Source: Kribbella catacumbae DSM 19601 (GTDB taxonomy: Bacteria; Actinomycetota; Actinomycetes; Propionibacteriales; Kribbellaceae). Taken from it: a DNA stretch of 64,000 nt. The notes beneath the pieces are model-generated. The model was not told the origin of the DNA. It worked only from the letters and a program-made list of their open reading frames with translations, and did no database searches. The stretch spans positions 62,001 to 126,000 of the forward strand of contig NZ_AQUZ01000023.1 in NCBI RefSeq assembly GCF_000372465.1. The letters are read 5' to 3'. Each line of letters opens with the position of its first letter. The stretch's first letter is position 1. The position numbers were made by a program, and so were the translations under genes. Shown one piece after another: positions 32,605 through 40,019 of this stretch.

Positions 32605-33456
32605 TCAGCGGTCTTCTTGGTTCGATGAGGCCTGTGGATCTGGGGGCAGTTCGCGGGTGAGGATGAGCTCCTCGGCAACGATGACGAGTTTGCGGTTGCT
32701 GTCTTGGGAGTAGCGCTTGAGGACCTCGAAGGCACGGTCGGCGTCGATCTGGTAGCGCTCCATCAGCAGTCCAAGTGCCTGGCCGATCTGCCGGTTGGTG
32801 TCGATCCCGCCTTGGAGTGTGTCCGCTTCACGCTGCGCGGCAGCGGCTAGGGCTTCGACATCCAGTCGGGCTTGTTCTTCCAGGGCAACCAGTCGCCGTG
32901 CCGACAGACGCAGCTCCATTTCGTCCATCACGATCTCGGCCAGGTCGCTGAGTGTGTCGATTTGGTCGGCGGTCGCCTGCCGGGGTTCGCGGTCGATCAC
33001 GCATAGGGTGCCGAGGTTGTGGTGGTCGTGAGTGGTCAGTGGGATGCCGAGGTAGAAGCGCAGACCGAGTTCTCCGGTCACGAGCGGGTTGAGCAGGGCG
33101 CGCGGGTCGACTGCGGCGTCGGAGATCTCCCACGGTTCGCCTTGCAGGATCGCTGAGGCGCACAGGCCGGGGTCGCGGCCGGTCTGGTCGATGTCGAGTC
33201 CGTGATGGGACTTGAACCAGATCCGGTCGGCATCGACCAGGGAAACGACCGAGATCGGTGCCTGCAGATAGCGGGCGGCGAGCGCGGTGATCCGGTCGAA
33301 TGCGCCGTCTTGCGGGGTATCGAGTACGTCGTAACGGCGTAGCGCAGCGAGCCGCTCCTCCTCGCTGGGCGGGATCAGGTCATCCCTCAACACCGGTCCT
33401 GCCGCCTTTCTCGAAGCCTCAGCCCACATTGTGCGTCGTTCAGCTGCCGATGTCAT
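32605..33456 (-). CDS. GAF and ANTAR domain protein
   Basis: 283-residue signalling protein. A GAF domain (about 35-185: AALRRYDVLDTPQDGAFDRI, ISVVSLVDADRIWFKSHHGLD, LRFYLGIPL) is followed by a helical linker and a C-terminal ANTAR domain (IGQALGLLMERYQIDADRAFEVLKRYS, quoted as IGQALGLLMERYQID). ANTAR domains bind paired RNA hairpins to prevent transcription termination; GAF senses a ligand or redox change. ATG 33456 overlaps the end of the broken sigma gene by ATGA. The DUF4331 scar lies just past its stop. Confidence 0.88.
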   Translation of the reverse strand: MTSAAERRTMWAEASRKAAGPVLRDDLIPPSEEERLAALRRYDVLDTPQDGAFDRITALAARYLQAPISVVSLVDADRIWFKSHHGLDIDQTGRDPGLCASAILQGEPWEISDAAVDPRALLNPLVTGELGLRFYLGIPLTTHDHHNLGTLCVIDREPRQATADQIDTLSDLAEIVMDEMELRLSARRLVALEEQARLDVEALAAAAQREADTLQGGIDTNRQIGQALGLLMERYQIDADRAFEVLKRYSQDSNRKLVIVAEELILTRELPPDPQASSNQEDR

Positions 33457-34222
33457 GGCAGGGCGTGGAGATTACGGGATCTGGCAGGCCGTGGGATCTC
33501 GCCGGTGGACGGTGCCTGTCGACTGGACAGTGCTGGCGAGCCGTTCCCGCAGTACCTCGGCCTGTGCGGGGTTGGTCGTGAGCTTGAGGGCGCGGCGGTC
33601 CGCCTTGTTTGCCTGGGCTGCGTCGCCGATCGCGCGAAGCAGTTCAGCACGGGTCGCGTGGTAGAGCGGATAGCTGTCAAGTTCGCTCTGCATTTGGTGC
33701 AACTCGCTAAGGGCAGTTTCGCGGTGAGCCATTCGGCGTCGTCGACCAGGTCGCGCGAGTGGGCACGATCGCTGGTACTGGACAGGTAGCCCTCGTTGAA
33801 CAGCAAATAGATGACAGTGAGTACCTCACCGAGGCGTTCGGGTAGCTCGTCGGCGCGGGGGACCCGGGACGGGATGCCGGCATTGGCGATCTTGCGTTTC
33901 GCACGGGTGATGCGCTGCGCCAGGGTAGCCTCGGGCACGAGGAACGCGGCGGCGATCTGAGCGGTGGTGAGTCCACAGACCACGCGCAGGGTGAGCGCGA
34001 TCTGCGCCTCGCGGGCCAGCGCCGGGTGGCAGCAGGTGAAGATCAGCCGCAGCCGGTCATCGGCCGCCGGCCGGACCGGCCACTGCAGTTGCGCCAGCTT
34101 GGACCGGTAGTTCTCCTGGCGGTGGAGAAGTCGCCGAGCAGCGAGACGAGTGATGCCGCGAGCCGACCCGCCTGGTCGCGGACCACGCGGGCCAACTCGT
34201 CGGCGGCCGGGCTGCTCGTCAT
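33453..34222 (-). pseudogene. Gutted ECF42-type sigma factor (SnoaL/TPR-free remnant)
   Basis: Pieces in three frames: an N-terminus (ELARVVRDQAGRLAASLVSLL, quoted as AASLVSLLGDF), then DDRLRLIFTCCHPALAREAQ with ALTLRVVCGLTTAQIAAAFLVP and ITRAKRKIANAGIP (region 4), LTVIYLLFNEGYLSS of the DUF6596 domain, and a C-terminal ELDSYPLYHATRAELLRAIG, NPAQAEVLRERL. Most of region 2 and about 100 residues of the C-terminal domain are deleted, with frameshifts at both scars. It overlaps the YciI stop by ATGA, the classic YciI-ECF42 pair, so it was once co-translated. Confidence 0.82.
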
Positions 34223-34560
34223 GACTCCACTGGACGGATCTCGACGACAGGACAGCCCGGCCAGCTCTTGACGATCCGCAGGACCTCGTCGAGGTCGGTG
34301 GCCTCGATCTCGGTGAACCCGCTGACCACTTCCTTGCCCTCCATGAATGGGCCGTCCGTGGCTACCGGCGCCGGGCCGTCGAGCCGGAGGGTGGTGGCGC
34401 TTTGCGGGCCCTGGAGCTTGCGGCCGCCGCGGATCTTGTCGGCGTGGTCGATGAACCACTGGTTCACTCGCTGGTACGCCTGTTCGCGCTCGTCCGGGCT
34501 CATCGCCGCGAGGTCCTTGGCGAACTGCTCAGTTTCAATGAACATCAGCACGTACTTCAT
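34219..34560 (-). CDS. YciI/DGPF-domain protein
   Basis: 113-residue YciI-like protein beginning MKYVLMFIETEQFAKD and carrying LDGPAPVATDGPFMEGKEVVSGF, quoted as ATDGPFMEGKEVVSGF, the DGPF signature. Family genes sit beside ECF42 sigma factors; here the sigma partner is a remnant, so this gene is an orphan. Residues ETEQFAKDLAAMSPDER are typical of the N-terminal half. ATG 34560 is chosen because it starts the canonical family N-terminus. The activity is not established. Confidence 0.88.
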   Translation of the reverse strand: MKYVLMFIETEQFAKDLAAMSPDEREQAYQRVNQWFIDHADKIRGGRKLQGPQSATTLRLDGPAPVATDGPFMEGKEVVSGFTEIEATDLDEVLRIVKSWPGCPVVEIRPVES

Positions 34561-34671
34561 CTGCGTCTCCTCCTGGCTCTCATCAGGGAGACGAATCGGC
34601 ACGGCAGCGAATACGACAGTTCGCTCGATGAGTTTCCGGAGCGTGCGAGGTTTGGCGTCCAGGCCGTGGCT

Positions 34672-35925
34672 CTAGGCGCGGTCGGTCCTGTTCTTCCTCG
34701 GATGCGTTTCGTACATGCGGGCGGCCACGACCAGGCCGGACACAGCAGTCAGGGCCGCGACCGTCCAGACGGCGGCCGGGATCCCCCAGAGGTCGGCGAC
34801 GCCTCCGGCGAGCAGTGCGCCGGCGGCGAAGCCACCGTCGCGCCACAGCCGGTAGACACCGACAGCCCGGGCGCGCCAGGCGGGGTGCGCGACGTCGCCG
34901 ATCGTGGCCAGCAGCGTCGGATAGACCATCGCGGTCCCGAGACCGAGCAGTGCCACTGCGACTGTCCATTGACCAAAGGTGTCGCCGGCGGCTACTAGGG
35001 CCAGCGCACCAGCTTGCAGCAGCATGCCGGTCGCGATTAGCCACTTGCGTCCCCACCGGTCCGAAAGGGCGCCGGTCGCGAGCTGGCCGAATCCCCAGAC
35101 CGCTGGGTACAGCGCGCCCAGTAGTCCGATGCGTGCAACGGACAGGCCATGGGTGGCGAACAAGATGGGGAACAGGCCCCAGGCCATGCCGTCGTTCAGG
35201 TTGTTCACCAACCCGGCTTGCGAGGCCGAGGACAGAGCCGGCTCGGTGAAGCTGGTCTGCTTGAAGACCTGCGCGGTCGTCATTGCGCCTTCCGGTGTGG
35301 CGCGCGCTGCTTCGTGGTCGGCGTGGCCGCGGGTCTCGCGCACAGCCAGCGTGGACAGCCCCAGGCCGAGTGCAGCGAATGCGGCGCCGAGCAGGAACGG
35401 TGCTGGGCGCAGCCCGTAGGCGTCGGCCAGGTAGCCGGTGGCCATGGCGGTGGCGGCGACGGCGAGGTACCCGGCGGCTTCGTTCAGCCCCATGGCCAGG
35501 CCGCGCCTGGCCGGGCCGACGAGGTCGATCTTCATGATGACGGTGGTCGACCAGGTCAGCCCCTGGTTGATCCCGAGCAGGACGTTGGCGGCGATCACCC
35601 AGCCCCAGTTCGGAGCCCAGATCAGCAGCAACGGAACGGGTAGGCCGATCAACCAGCCGGCGACGAGGACCGGTTTGCGGCCGTAGCGATCCGACCACGT
35701 ACCGGCGAAGAAGTTGGTCGCGGCCTTCACGGCGCCGAACGCGAGGATGAAGGTGAGCGCCCCGGTGTACTTGGTGAGACCGAAGGTCTGGTCAGCCAGC
35801 AAAGGCAAGACGATGCGTTCCTGGCCGAGCATGCCGCCGACCAGAGCGTTGACCGCGACCAGCAGGACGAACTGGGCGAGGTTGGCGCGCAGCCCGAGGT
35901 GCGGGTTCTTGGCCGAGGTCGTCAT
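34672..35925 (-). CDS. MFS transporter in a sulfur module
   Basis: 417-residue major facilitator with twelve predicted membrane segments. The loop GTWSDRYGRKPVLV is the MFS motif between helices 2 and 3, and ALSDRWGRKWLIA is its second-half counterpart. Its stop-to-start overlap of 4 nt (ATGA) with the MBL-rhodanese gene ties it to sulfur-compound handling. Transporters in this setting may export or import sulfur oxyanions or organosulfur compounds; the substrate cannot be read. Confidence 0.85.
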   Translation of the reverse strand: MTTSAKNPHLGLRANLAQFVLLVAVNALVGGMLGQERIVLPLLADQTFGLTKYTGALTFILAFGAVKAATNFFAGTWSDRYGRKPVLVAGWLIGLPVPLLLIWAPNWGWVIAANVLLGINQGLTWSTTVIMKIDLVGPARRGLAMGLNEAAGYLAVAATAMATGYLADAYGLRPAPFLLGAAFAALGLGLSTLAVRETRGHADHEAARATPEGAMTTAQVFKQTSFTEPALSSASQAGLVNNLNDGMAWGLFPILFATHGLSVARIGLLGALYPAVWGFGQLATGALSDRWGRKWLIATGMLLQAGALALVAAGDTFGQWTVAVALLGLGTAMVYPTLLATIGDVAHPAWRARAVGVYRLWRDGGFAAGALLAGGVADLWGIPAAVWTVAALTAVSGLVVAARMYETHPRKNRTDRA

Positions 35926-37274
35926 ACCAGGGCTTGGCCGGAAGCGGCGGCCAGGTCGTCAGGGCCGCCGTCGAGCACTCGCACTTCACGGTGTCCTGCC
36001 CGCTGCAGCAGGCTGGCGCCGGTCATCGCCCGCTCGCCGTGCCCGCACATCACCACCAACGGGCCGGGTTCGAGGTCGCCAGCACGTCCGGGCAGCGCTC
36101 CGAGTTCGAGGTGCTCTGCGCCCGGGACATGCCCGGAGTGGTACTCGCTGTCCTGGCGGACATCGAGCACGCGGCCGTCGGCAACCTGAGCAGGCTGCAG
36201 TAGCGGAGTCAGGGCGGTTTCGCCACTCCAGCCGGCCATCCCGCCGGCGAGTTCACCCCGCGGTATTCCGAAGCCGATCTTCACCGCCTGCCAGGCCAGG
36301 TCATCCAGGTTTTGATCGCGGTTGCGCACCACCAAGTAGGGCGTCGCGGGCTCAAGTAGCCAGCCGAGCCAGGACGCGAACTGTGCGCGCAGGGCGATCG
36401 AAATCGAGCCGGGGATATGACCGGCGGCGAAGTCGCCGATCGGGCGCACGTCGACCACCACCGCTCCCGCGGCGACAGCGGCGGTGAACTGGTCGGCGGG
36501 CAGCGCCGGTACCCGCAGTGGGTCCGCGAGCAGCGAGGGACCGCGACGGTTGGCTTCTGGCAGGTGCAGGAAGTACGGCGGGAAGCTGCCCAGCCCGGCG
36601 AGTAGTTGCTCGACGAACGCGTCCTCATCCGGCGCCTGCAGCAGAGGGTTCGTCCGCTTCTCCTGGCCTATCGTGGTGGTCCGCTTACCGCCTCCCGGTG
36701 CTGAACAGAACGATCCGGCCCCATGAGTCGGCCACACCATCGTTGCCTCGGGCAACGAGGCCAGCCGCCGCAGCGACCGGTACTGCAACCGGGACAACTG
36801 CTCCGTCTGATCGGCGCCGGCCAGATCGGTCCGGGCGGCGCCACCGACGATCAGCGATCCACCGGTGAACACTCCCAGGCGAGCAGGCCCGTCGAGCAGC
36901 TCGAACGACAGATGCTCACCCGTATGGCCCGGCGTCGCCAAAGCCCGCAACGTCATACCGCCCAGGTCCACCTCATCACCATCGGCCAGCCGCTGATGCT
37001 TGAACTCCCGGCCGCCCGCGGCCGATGCCAGCAGCTTCGCTCCGTCCAGCGCCGCAAGTTGTACCGCACCGGACAGAAAGTCGGCATGCAGGTGCGTATC
37101 GGCAGCGAACGCCACCGTCAGACCGCGGCGCTCCGCCGCGATCCGTAGATCGCGCAGATCCAGCGACGGGTCGACAGCCAGAGCGCGCCCGTCGCCCAGA
37201 TCGACCAGGTACGACGAGTTGCCCAGCCCACCATCTACCAGCGAAACGATCCTCTTGCTCGGCTCACCATCCAC
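35922..37274 (-). CDS. MBL-fold persulfide-dioxygenase-like protein with two rhodanese domains
   Basis: 450 residues: a metallo-beta-lactamase domain (about 1-250) with THLHADFLSG (HxHxD) and TPGHTGEHLSF, WPTHGAGSFC, then two rhodanese domains. The first (VVDVRPIGDFAAGHIPG, YLVVRNRDQNLDD) lacks the active Cys; the second has the loop VVMCGHGERAM with Cys. This layout matches ETHE1/CstB-like proteins that oxidise persulfides to sulfite or thiosulfate. The GTG at 37274 faces ArsR-rhodanese across 36 bp. It likely detoxifies reactive sulfur. Confidence 0.88.
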   Translation of the reverse strand: MDGEPSKRIVSLVDGGLGNSSYLVDLGDGRALAVDPSLDLRDLRIAAERRGLTVAFAADTHLHADFLSGAVQLAALDGAKLLASAAGGREFKHQRLADGDEVDLGGMTLRALATPGHTGEHLSFELLDGPARLGVFTGGSLIVGGAARTDLAGADQTEQLSRLQYRSLRRLASLPEATMVWPTHGAGSFCSAPGGGKRTTTIGQEKRTNPLLQAPDEDAFVEQLLAGLGSFPPYFLHLPEANRRGPSLLADPLRVPALPADQFTAAVAAGAVVVDVRPIGDFAAGHIPGSISIALRAQFASWLGWLLEPATPYLVVRNRDQNLDDLAWQAVKIGFGIPRGELAGGMAGWSGETALTPLLQPAQVADGRVLDVRQDSEYHSGHVPGAEHLELGALPGRAGDLEPGPLVVMCGHGERAMTGASLLQRAGHREVRVLDGGPDDLAAASGQALV

Positions 37275-37283
37275 TCCTACACT

Positions 37284-37306
37284 ATTCCATGAATCTTTGG
37301 AGGAAT
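37284..37306. promoter_or_regulatory. Operator-like inverted repeat in a 36-bp divergent promoter
   Basis: ATTCC at 37284-37288 and GGAAT at 37302-37306 are an inverted repeat spaced by 13 nt, with AT-rich centre (ATGAATCTTTG). The right half overlaps the ribosome site GGAGGA of the ArsR-rhodanese gene, so a bound repressor could block both directions. Confidence 0.5.
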
Positions 37307-37310
37307 GTCA

Positions 37311-37967
37311 ATGGGTGATCAGGTGGCCAAGGCGGCACTGTTCGAGCAGTTCGCGAAGGTCGGCAAGGCGCTCGGCAGTGCGAAGCGGCTTGAGTTGCTG
37401 GATCTACTTGCCCAAGGTGAACGGTCGGTGGAGGTGCTCGCTGGGCGGGCCGGGCTGGGGCTGACCACGGCATCGAATCATCTGCAGTTGTTGCGGCAGG
37501 CCGGGCTGGTGGTCGGTCGCAAGGACGGCACGAAGGTCCATTACCGGCTGGCAGGCGGCGATGTCGCCGCGCTGTGGTCGCAGGTGCGCGACGTTGCCTC
37601 GGCGCACCTGGCCGAGGTGGATCGCGCGCGTCGCGCCTATCTGGGCGACGATGACGTCGCCGAGGTGACCCGAGATGAGTTGCTGCGCCGGCTGGAAGCC
37701 GGTGACGTCACGGTCGTCGACGTCCGCCCCGGCGAGGAGTACACCGCTGGACACATCCCCGGCGCTGTCTCGATCCCGCTCGACGAACTCACCGACCGGT
37801 TGGCCGAGCTCCCTGCCGGTACGGCGATCGTGGCGTACTGCCGCGGCTCCTACTGCGTCATGGCCCACGAAGCCGTGCGCACTCTGGCCGCCAAAGGGCT
37901 GTCCGCGGCGCGTCTGAGCGACGGGATGCTCGAGTGGCGCCTAGCCGAACTCCCCGTCGCGAGCTGA
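37311..37967 (+). CDS. ArsR-type regulator fused to a rhodanese domain
   Basis: 218 residues: an ArsR winged helix (residues ~10-95: FAKVGKALGSAKRLELLDLL, GLTTASNHLQLLRQAGLVVG) then a rhodanese domain (TVVDVRPGEEYTAGHIPGA, VAYCRGSYCVMAHEAV) with active Cys in CRGSYC. The fusion suggests that the rhodanese cysteines sense persulfide and tune DNA binding to the ArsR part; this is inference from the fusion and its divergent MBL-rhodanese neighbour. The in-frame ATG at 37305 touches the ribosome site GGAGGA, so I use 37311. Confidence 0.88.
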   Translation: MGDQVAKAALFEQFAKVGKALGSAKRLELLDLLAQGERSVEVLAGRAGLGLTTASNHLQLLRQAGLVVGRKDGTKVHYRLAGGDVAALWSQVRDVASAHLAEVDRARRAYLGDDDVAEVTRDELLRRLEAGDVTVVDVRPGEEYTAGHIPGAVSIPLDELTDRLAELPAGTAIVAYCRGSYCVMAHEAVRTLAAKGLSAARLSDGMLEWRLAELPVAS

Positions 37968-38010
37968 GCGCATCAGCAACTGAGTCGGCGAGGCTAAGTG
38001 AGGTCTATCC

Positions 38011-38048
38011 TTTCCGTGGTCGTGCTCTGGATGGTGAGCACACGGAAA
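38011..38048. terminator. Bidirectional hairpin between convergent genes
   Basis: TTTCCGTG (38011-38018) and CACGGAAA (38041-38048) pair perfectly, and inside them TGCTC and GAGCA add five more pairs after a 4-nt bulge. It lies 43 nt after the ArsR-rhodanese stop and 66 nt after the response-regulator stop, serving both. Confidence 0.6.
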
Positions 38049-38114
38049 ACACTATGGCGGGACCATGCTGCCTACTGGCCAGCCGGGGGTAGAGCAGGCA
38101 CTACCCCTTCTGCT

Positions 38115-38798
38115 TCAGGGGGTTACCAAGCCTGTCTCGTAGGCCGTCACTACGAGCTGGGCCCTGTCTCGGGCGGCCAGCTTGAGGAAGAGCCGCGATA
38201 CGTGGGTCTTCGCAGTCAGCGGCGAGAGCACCAGGTGCTCGGCGATCTCCTGGTTGGAGAGGCCCCGCCCTACAAGGCCCAGGACCTCCCGCTCCCGCGG
38301 GGTCAGCATGTCGAGGCGCCCGTCGCGATCTGGAGACACCGCCGCGGGAACCTCTGGCGTGGCGACGGGGGTGGCGGCGATGTAGGCCTCGATGAGCCGC
38401 CGGGTGACCTGCGGGGACAACAGCGCTTGCCCGTCGTGGACCAGCCGCACCGCGTCGAGCAGGGCGGCGGGGTCCACGTCCTTGAGCAGGAAGCCAGAGG
38501 CCCCGGCGCGCAGCGCGCCGAAGACGTACTCGTCGAGCTCGAAGGTCGTCAGCACCAGCACCCGGGTGCCCGTGAGCTGCGGATCGGCCGTAATGCGGGC
38601 GGTCGCCTCGAGCCCGTTGACCCGCGGCATCCGGATGTCCATGAGAACCACGTCGGGCGTGGTCCGTGCGGCCAGCTCGACGGCCTCGCCGCCGTCGGTG
38701 GCCTCGCCGACTACCTCGAAGTCGTCCTCGGCGTCCAGCAGGGCCCGGAAGCCGGCCCGCACCAATGTCTGGTCGTCGACCAGCAGCACCCGGATCAT
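38115..38798 (-). CDS. NarL/FixJ-type response regulator
   Basis: 227 residues: receiver domain with DDQ at 8-10, phospho-acceptor in VVLMDIRMP (Asp near 53), Thr in VLVLTTFE and Lys in FLLKDVD; then a LuxR helix-turn-helix (LTPREREVLGLVGRGLSNQEIAEHLVLSPLTAKTHVSRLFLKL, quoted as SNQEIAEHLVLSPLTAKTHV). It is coupled to the histidine kinase by ATGA overlap. The likely target is the MMPL gene upstream on the same strand; repeated CGGCGTAC sites there are candidate boxes. Confidence 0.93.
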   Translation of the reverse strand: MIRVLLVDDQTLVRAGFRALLDAEDDFEVVGEATDGGEAVELAARTTPDVVLMDIRMPRVNGLEATARITADPQLTGTRVLVLTTFELDEYVFGALRAGASGFLLKDVDPAALLDAVRLVHDGQALLSPQVTRRLIEAYIAATPVATPEVPAAVSPDRDGRLDMLTPREREVLGLVGRGLSNQEIAEHLVLSPLTAKTHVSRLFLKLAARDRAQLVVTAYETGLVTP

Positions 38799-39979
38799 GG
38801 GGCCCCAACGGGGAGCGACGCGGCCACCCGCCAGCCGCCGCCCGGGCGCGGCCCGGCCTCCAGCGAGCCGCCCAGAGCGGCAGCCCGCTCTCGCATCCCT
38901 CGCAGGCCCTGGCCTGCTCCGGTACCGGCGCCGGCCGGAGCCCCGGCCGAACCCCCGTCGTCCTCTACCTCGAAGACCACGAGGTCATCGCGCCGGGTCA
39001 CCCGCACGTGCGCCGAGGTCGGGCCCGCGTGCCGGAGCACGTTGGTCAGCGCCTCTTGCACGATGCGGTAGCCCGTCGCGCCTACTGTCGCCGGGAGAGC
39101 CCCGGCCTCGGCTTCCGCGCCGAGATCGATCGCGATGTCGACGTCGAGGCCGGCGGACCGCAGGCTCTCGCGCAGGTCGGTGAGACCGTCGAGGTCGAGG
39201 GTCGGGTGCGCCGGCGCAGATGCATCGGGACCGTCGTTCTCGCGTAGTACCCCCAGCATCGAGCGCAGGTCGTTCAGAGCGGCGCCGCTGACGCGCTTGA
39301 TGTCCTGCAGCGTGCCGCGAGCCTGTTCGGGGTTCCGGTCAAGCAGGCGCGCTCCGACGCCGGCCTGCACGTTGATCGCCACCATCGCGTGAGCGACGAC
39401 GTCGTGGACGTCGCGAGCGATCCGGAGCCGCTCCTCTCCAACCCGGCGCAAAGCCTCCTCCTCCCGGGTGCGCTCGGCGGTGTGGGCCCGCTCGAGCAGA
39501 GCGGCGGTATAGGCCCGCCGCTCGTGGGTCGCCACTCCGAGTGCGAGAGGGAGCGCGACCAGGCTGAGGTTGCGCACCGTGTCCCACGTGAGCACGCCGT
39601 GCGGGCTGCGCGTCTGCAGGATGACGATCACTACCGGCATGAGCAGGATCGCCGCAGCCAGGGCGGTCCGGCGGCCTCGCCGGGTGGCCAGCGCGTAGGC
39701 GCAGAGCACGGCGGGGAACGCCACGGTGTTGTAGATCTCCGCGGTCACCAGGACGCCGACCAGCGTGAGCATCGCCAGGGCCAGCGCCCACTCGGGTGCC
39801 CGTCGGCGCAGCAGTAGCGGTAGCGAAGCGACCACGATCGTGGCCACCGCGAGCACACTCGCCCGGGCCTGGTCGAGCAGCATCAGTTCCACCACCATGG
39901 CCGCCACACACAGCAGCGCCGGTACGCCGTCAGCGACGGCGTACCGGAAGAGATCGCGACGCTCAGCGGCCCGGGTCAC
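38795..39979 (-). CDS. NarL-type sensor histidine kinase
   Basis: 394-residue kinase. Several membrane segments occupy residues ~15-150 without a large outer loop, so it may sense within the membrane, which fits antibiotic or envelope signals. The HisKA_3 dimerisation box is ERLRIARDVHDVVAHAM (His near 192) and the ATPase has ALTNVLRHAG and GQGLRGMRER. The called GTG at 39979 lies in the 3' arm of a 14-bp stem together with its GGGG ribosome site. It is followed by its response regulator with a 4-nt overlap. Confidence 0.92.
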   Translation of the reverse strand: MTRAAERRDLFRYAVADGVPALLCVAAMVVELMLLDQARASVLAVATIVVASLPLLLRRRAPEWALALAMLTLVGVLVTAEIYNTVAFPAVLCAYALATRRGRRTALAAAILLMPVVIVILQTRSPHGVLTWDTVRNLSLVALPLALGVATHERRAYTAALLERAHTAERTREEEALRRVGEERLRIARDVHDVVAHAMVAINVQAGVGARLLDRNPEQARGTLQDIKRVSGAALNDLRSMLGVLRENDGPDASAPAHPTLDLDGLTDLRESLRSAGLDVDIAIDLGAEAEAGALPATVGATGYRIVQEALTNVLRHAGPTSAHVRVTRRDDLVVFEVEDDGGSAGAPAGAGTGAGQGLRGMRERAAALGGSLEAGPRPGGGWRVAASLPVGAP

Positions 39980-40006
39980 GCCCCGACTGTAGCGGGGCGT
40001 GACCCG
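39972..40006 (-). promoter_or_regulatory. Perfect 14-bp hairpin covering the kinase start
   Basis: CGGGTCACGCCCCG (39993-40006 read on the minus strand as the first arm) and its complement at 39972-39985 pair over 14 bases around a 7-nt loop. It starts 14 nt after the MMPL stop, so it may terminate MMPL transcription. The second arm contains the GGGG and the GTG of the kinase, so in read-through RNA the start would be buried. Confidence 0.65.
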
Positions 40007-40019
40007 AGCGGCGTCGTCC

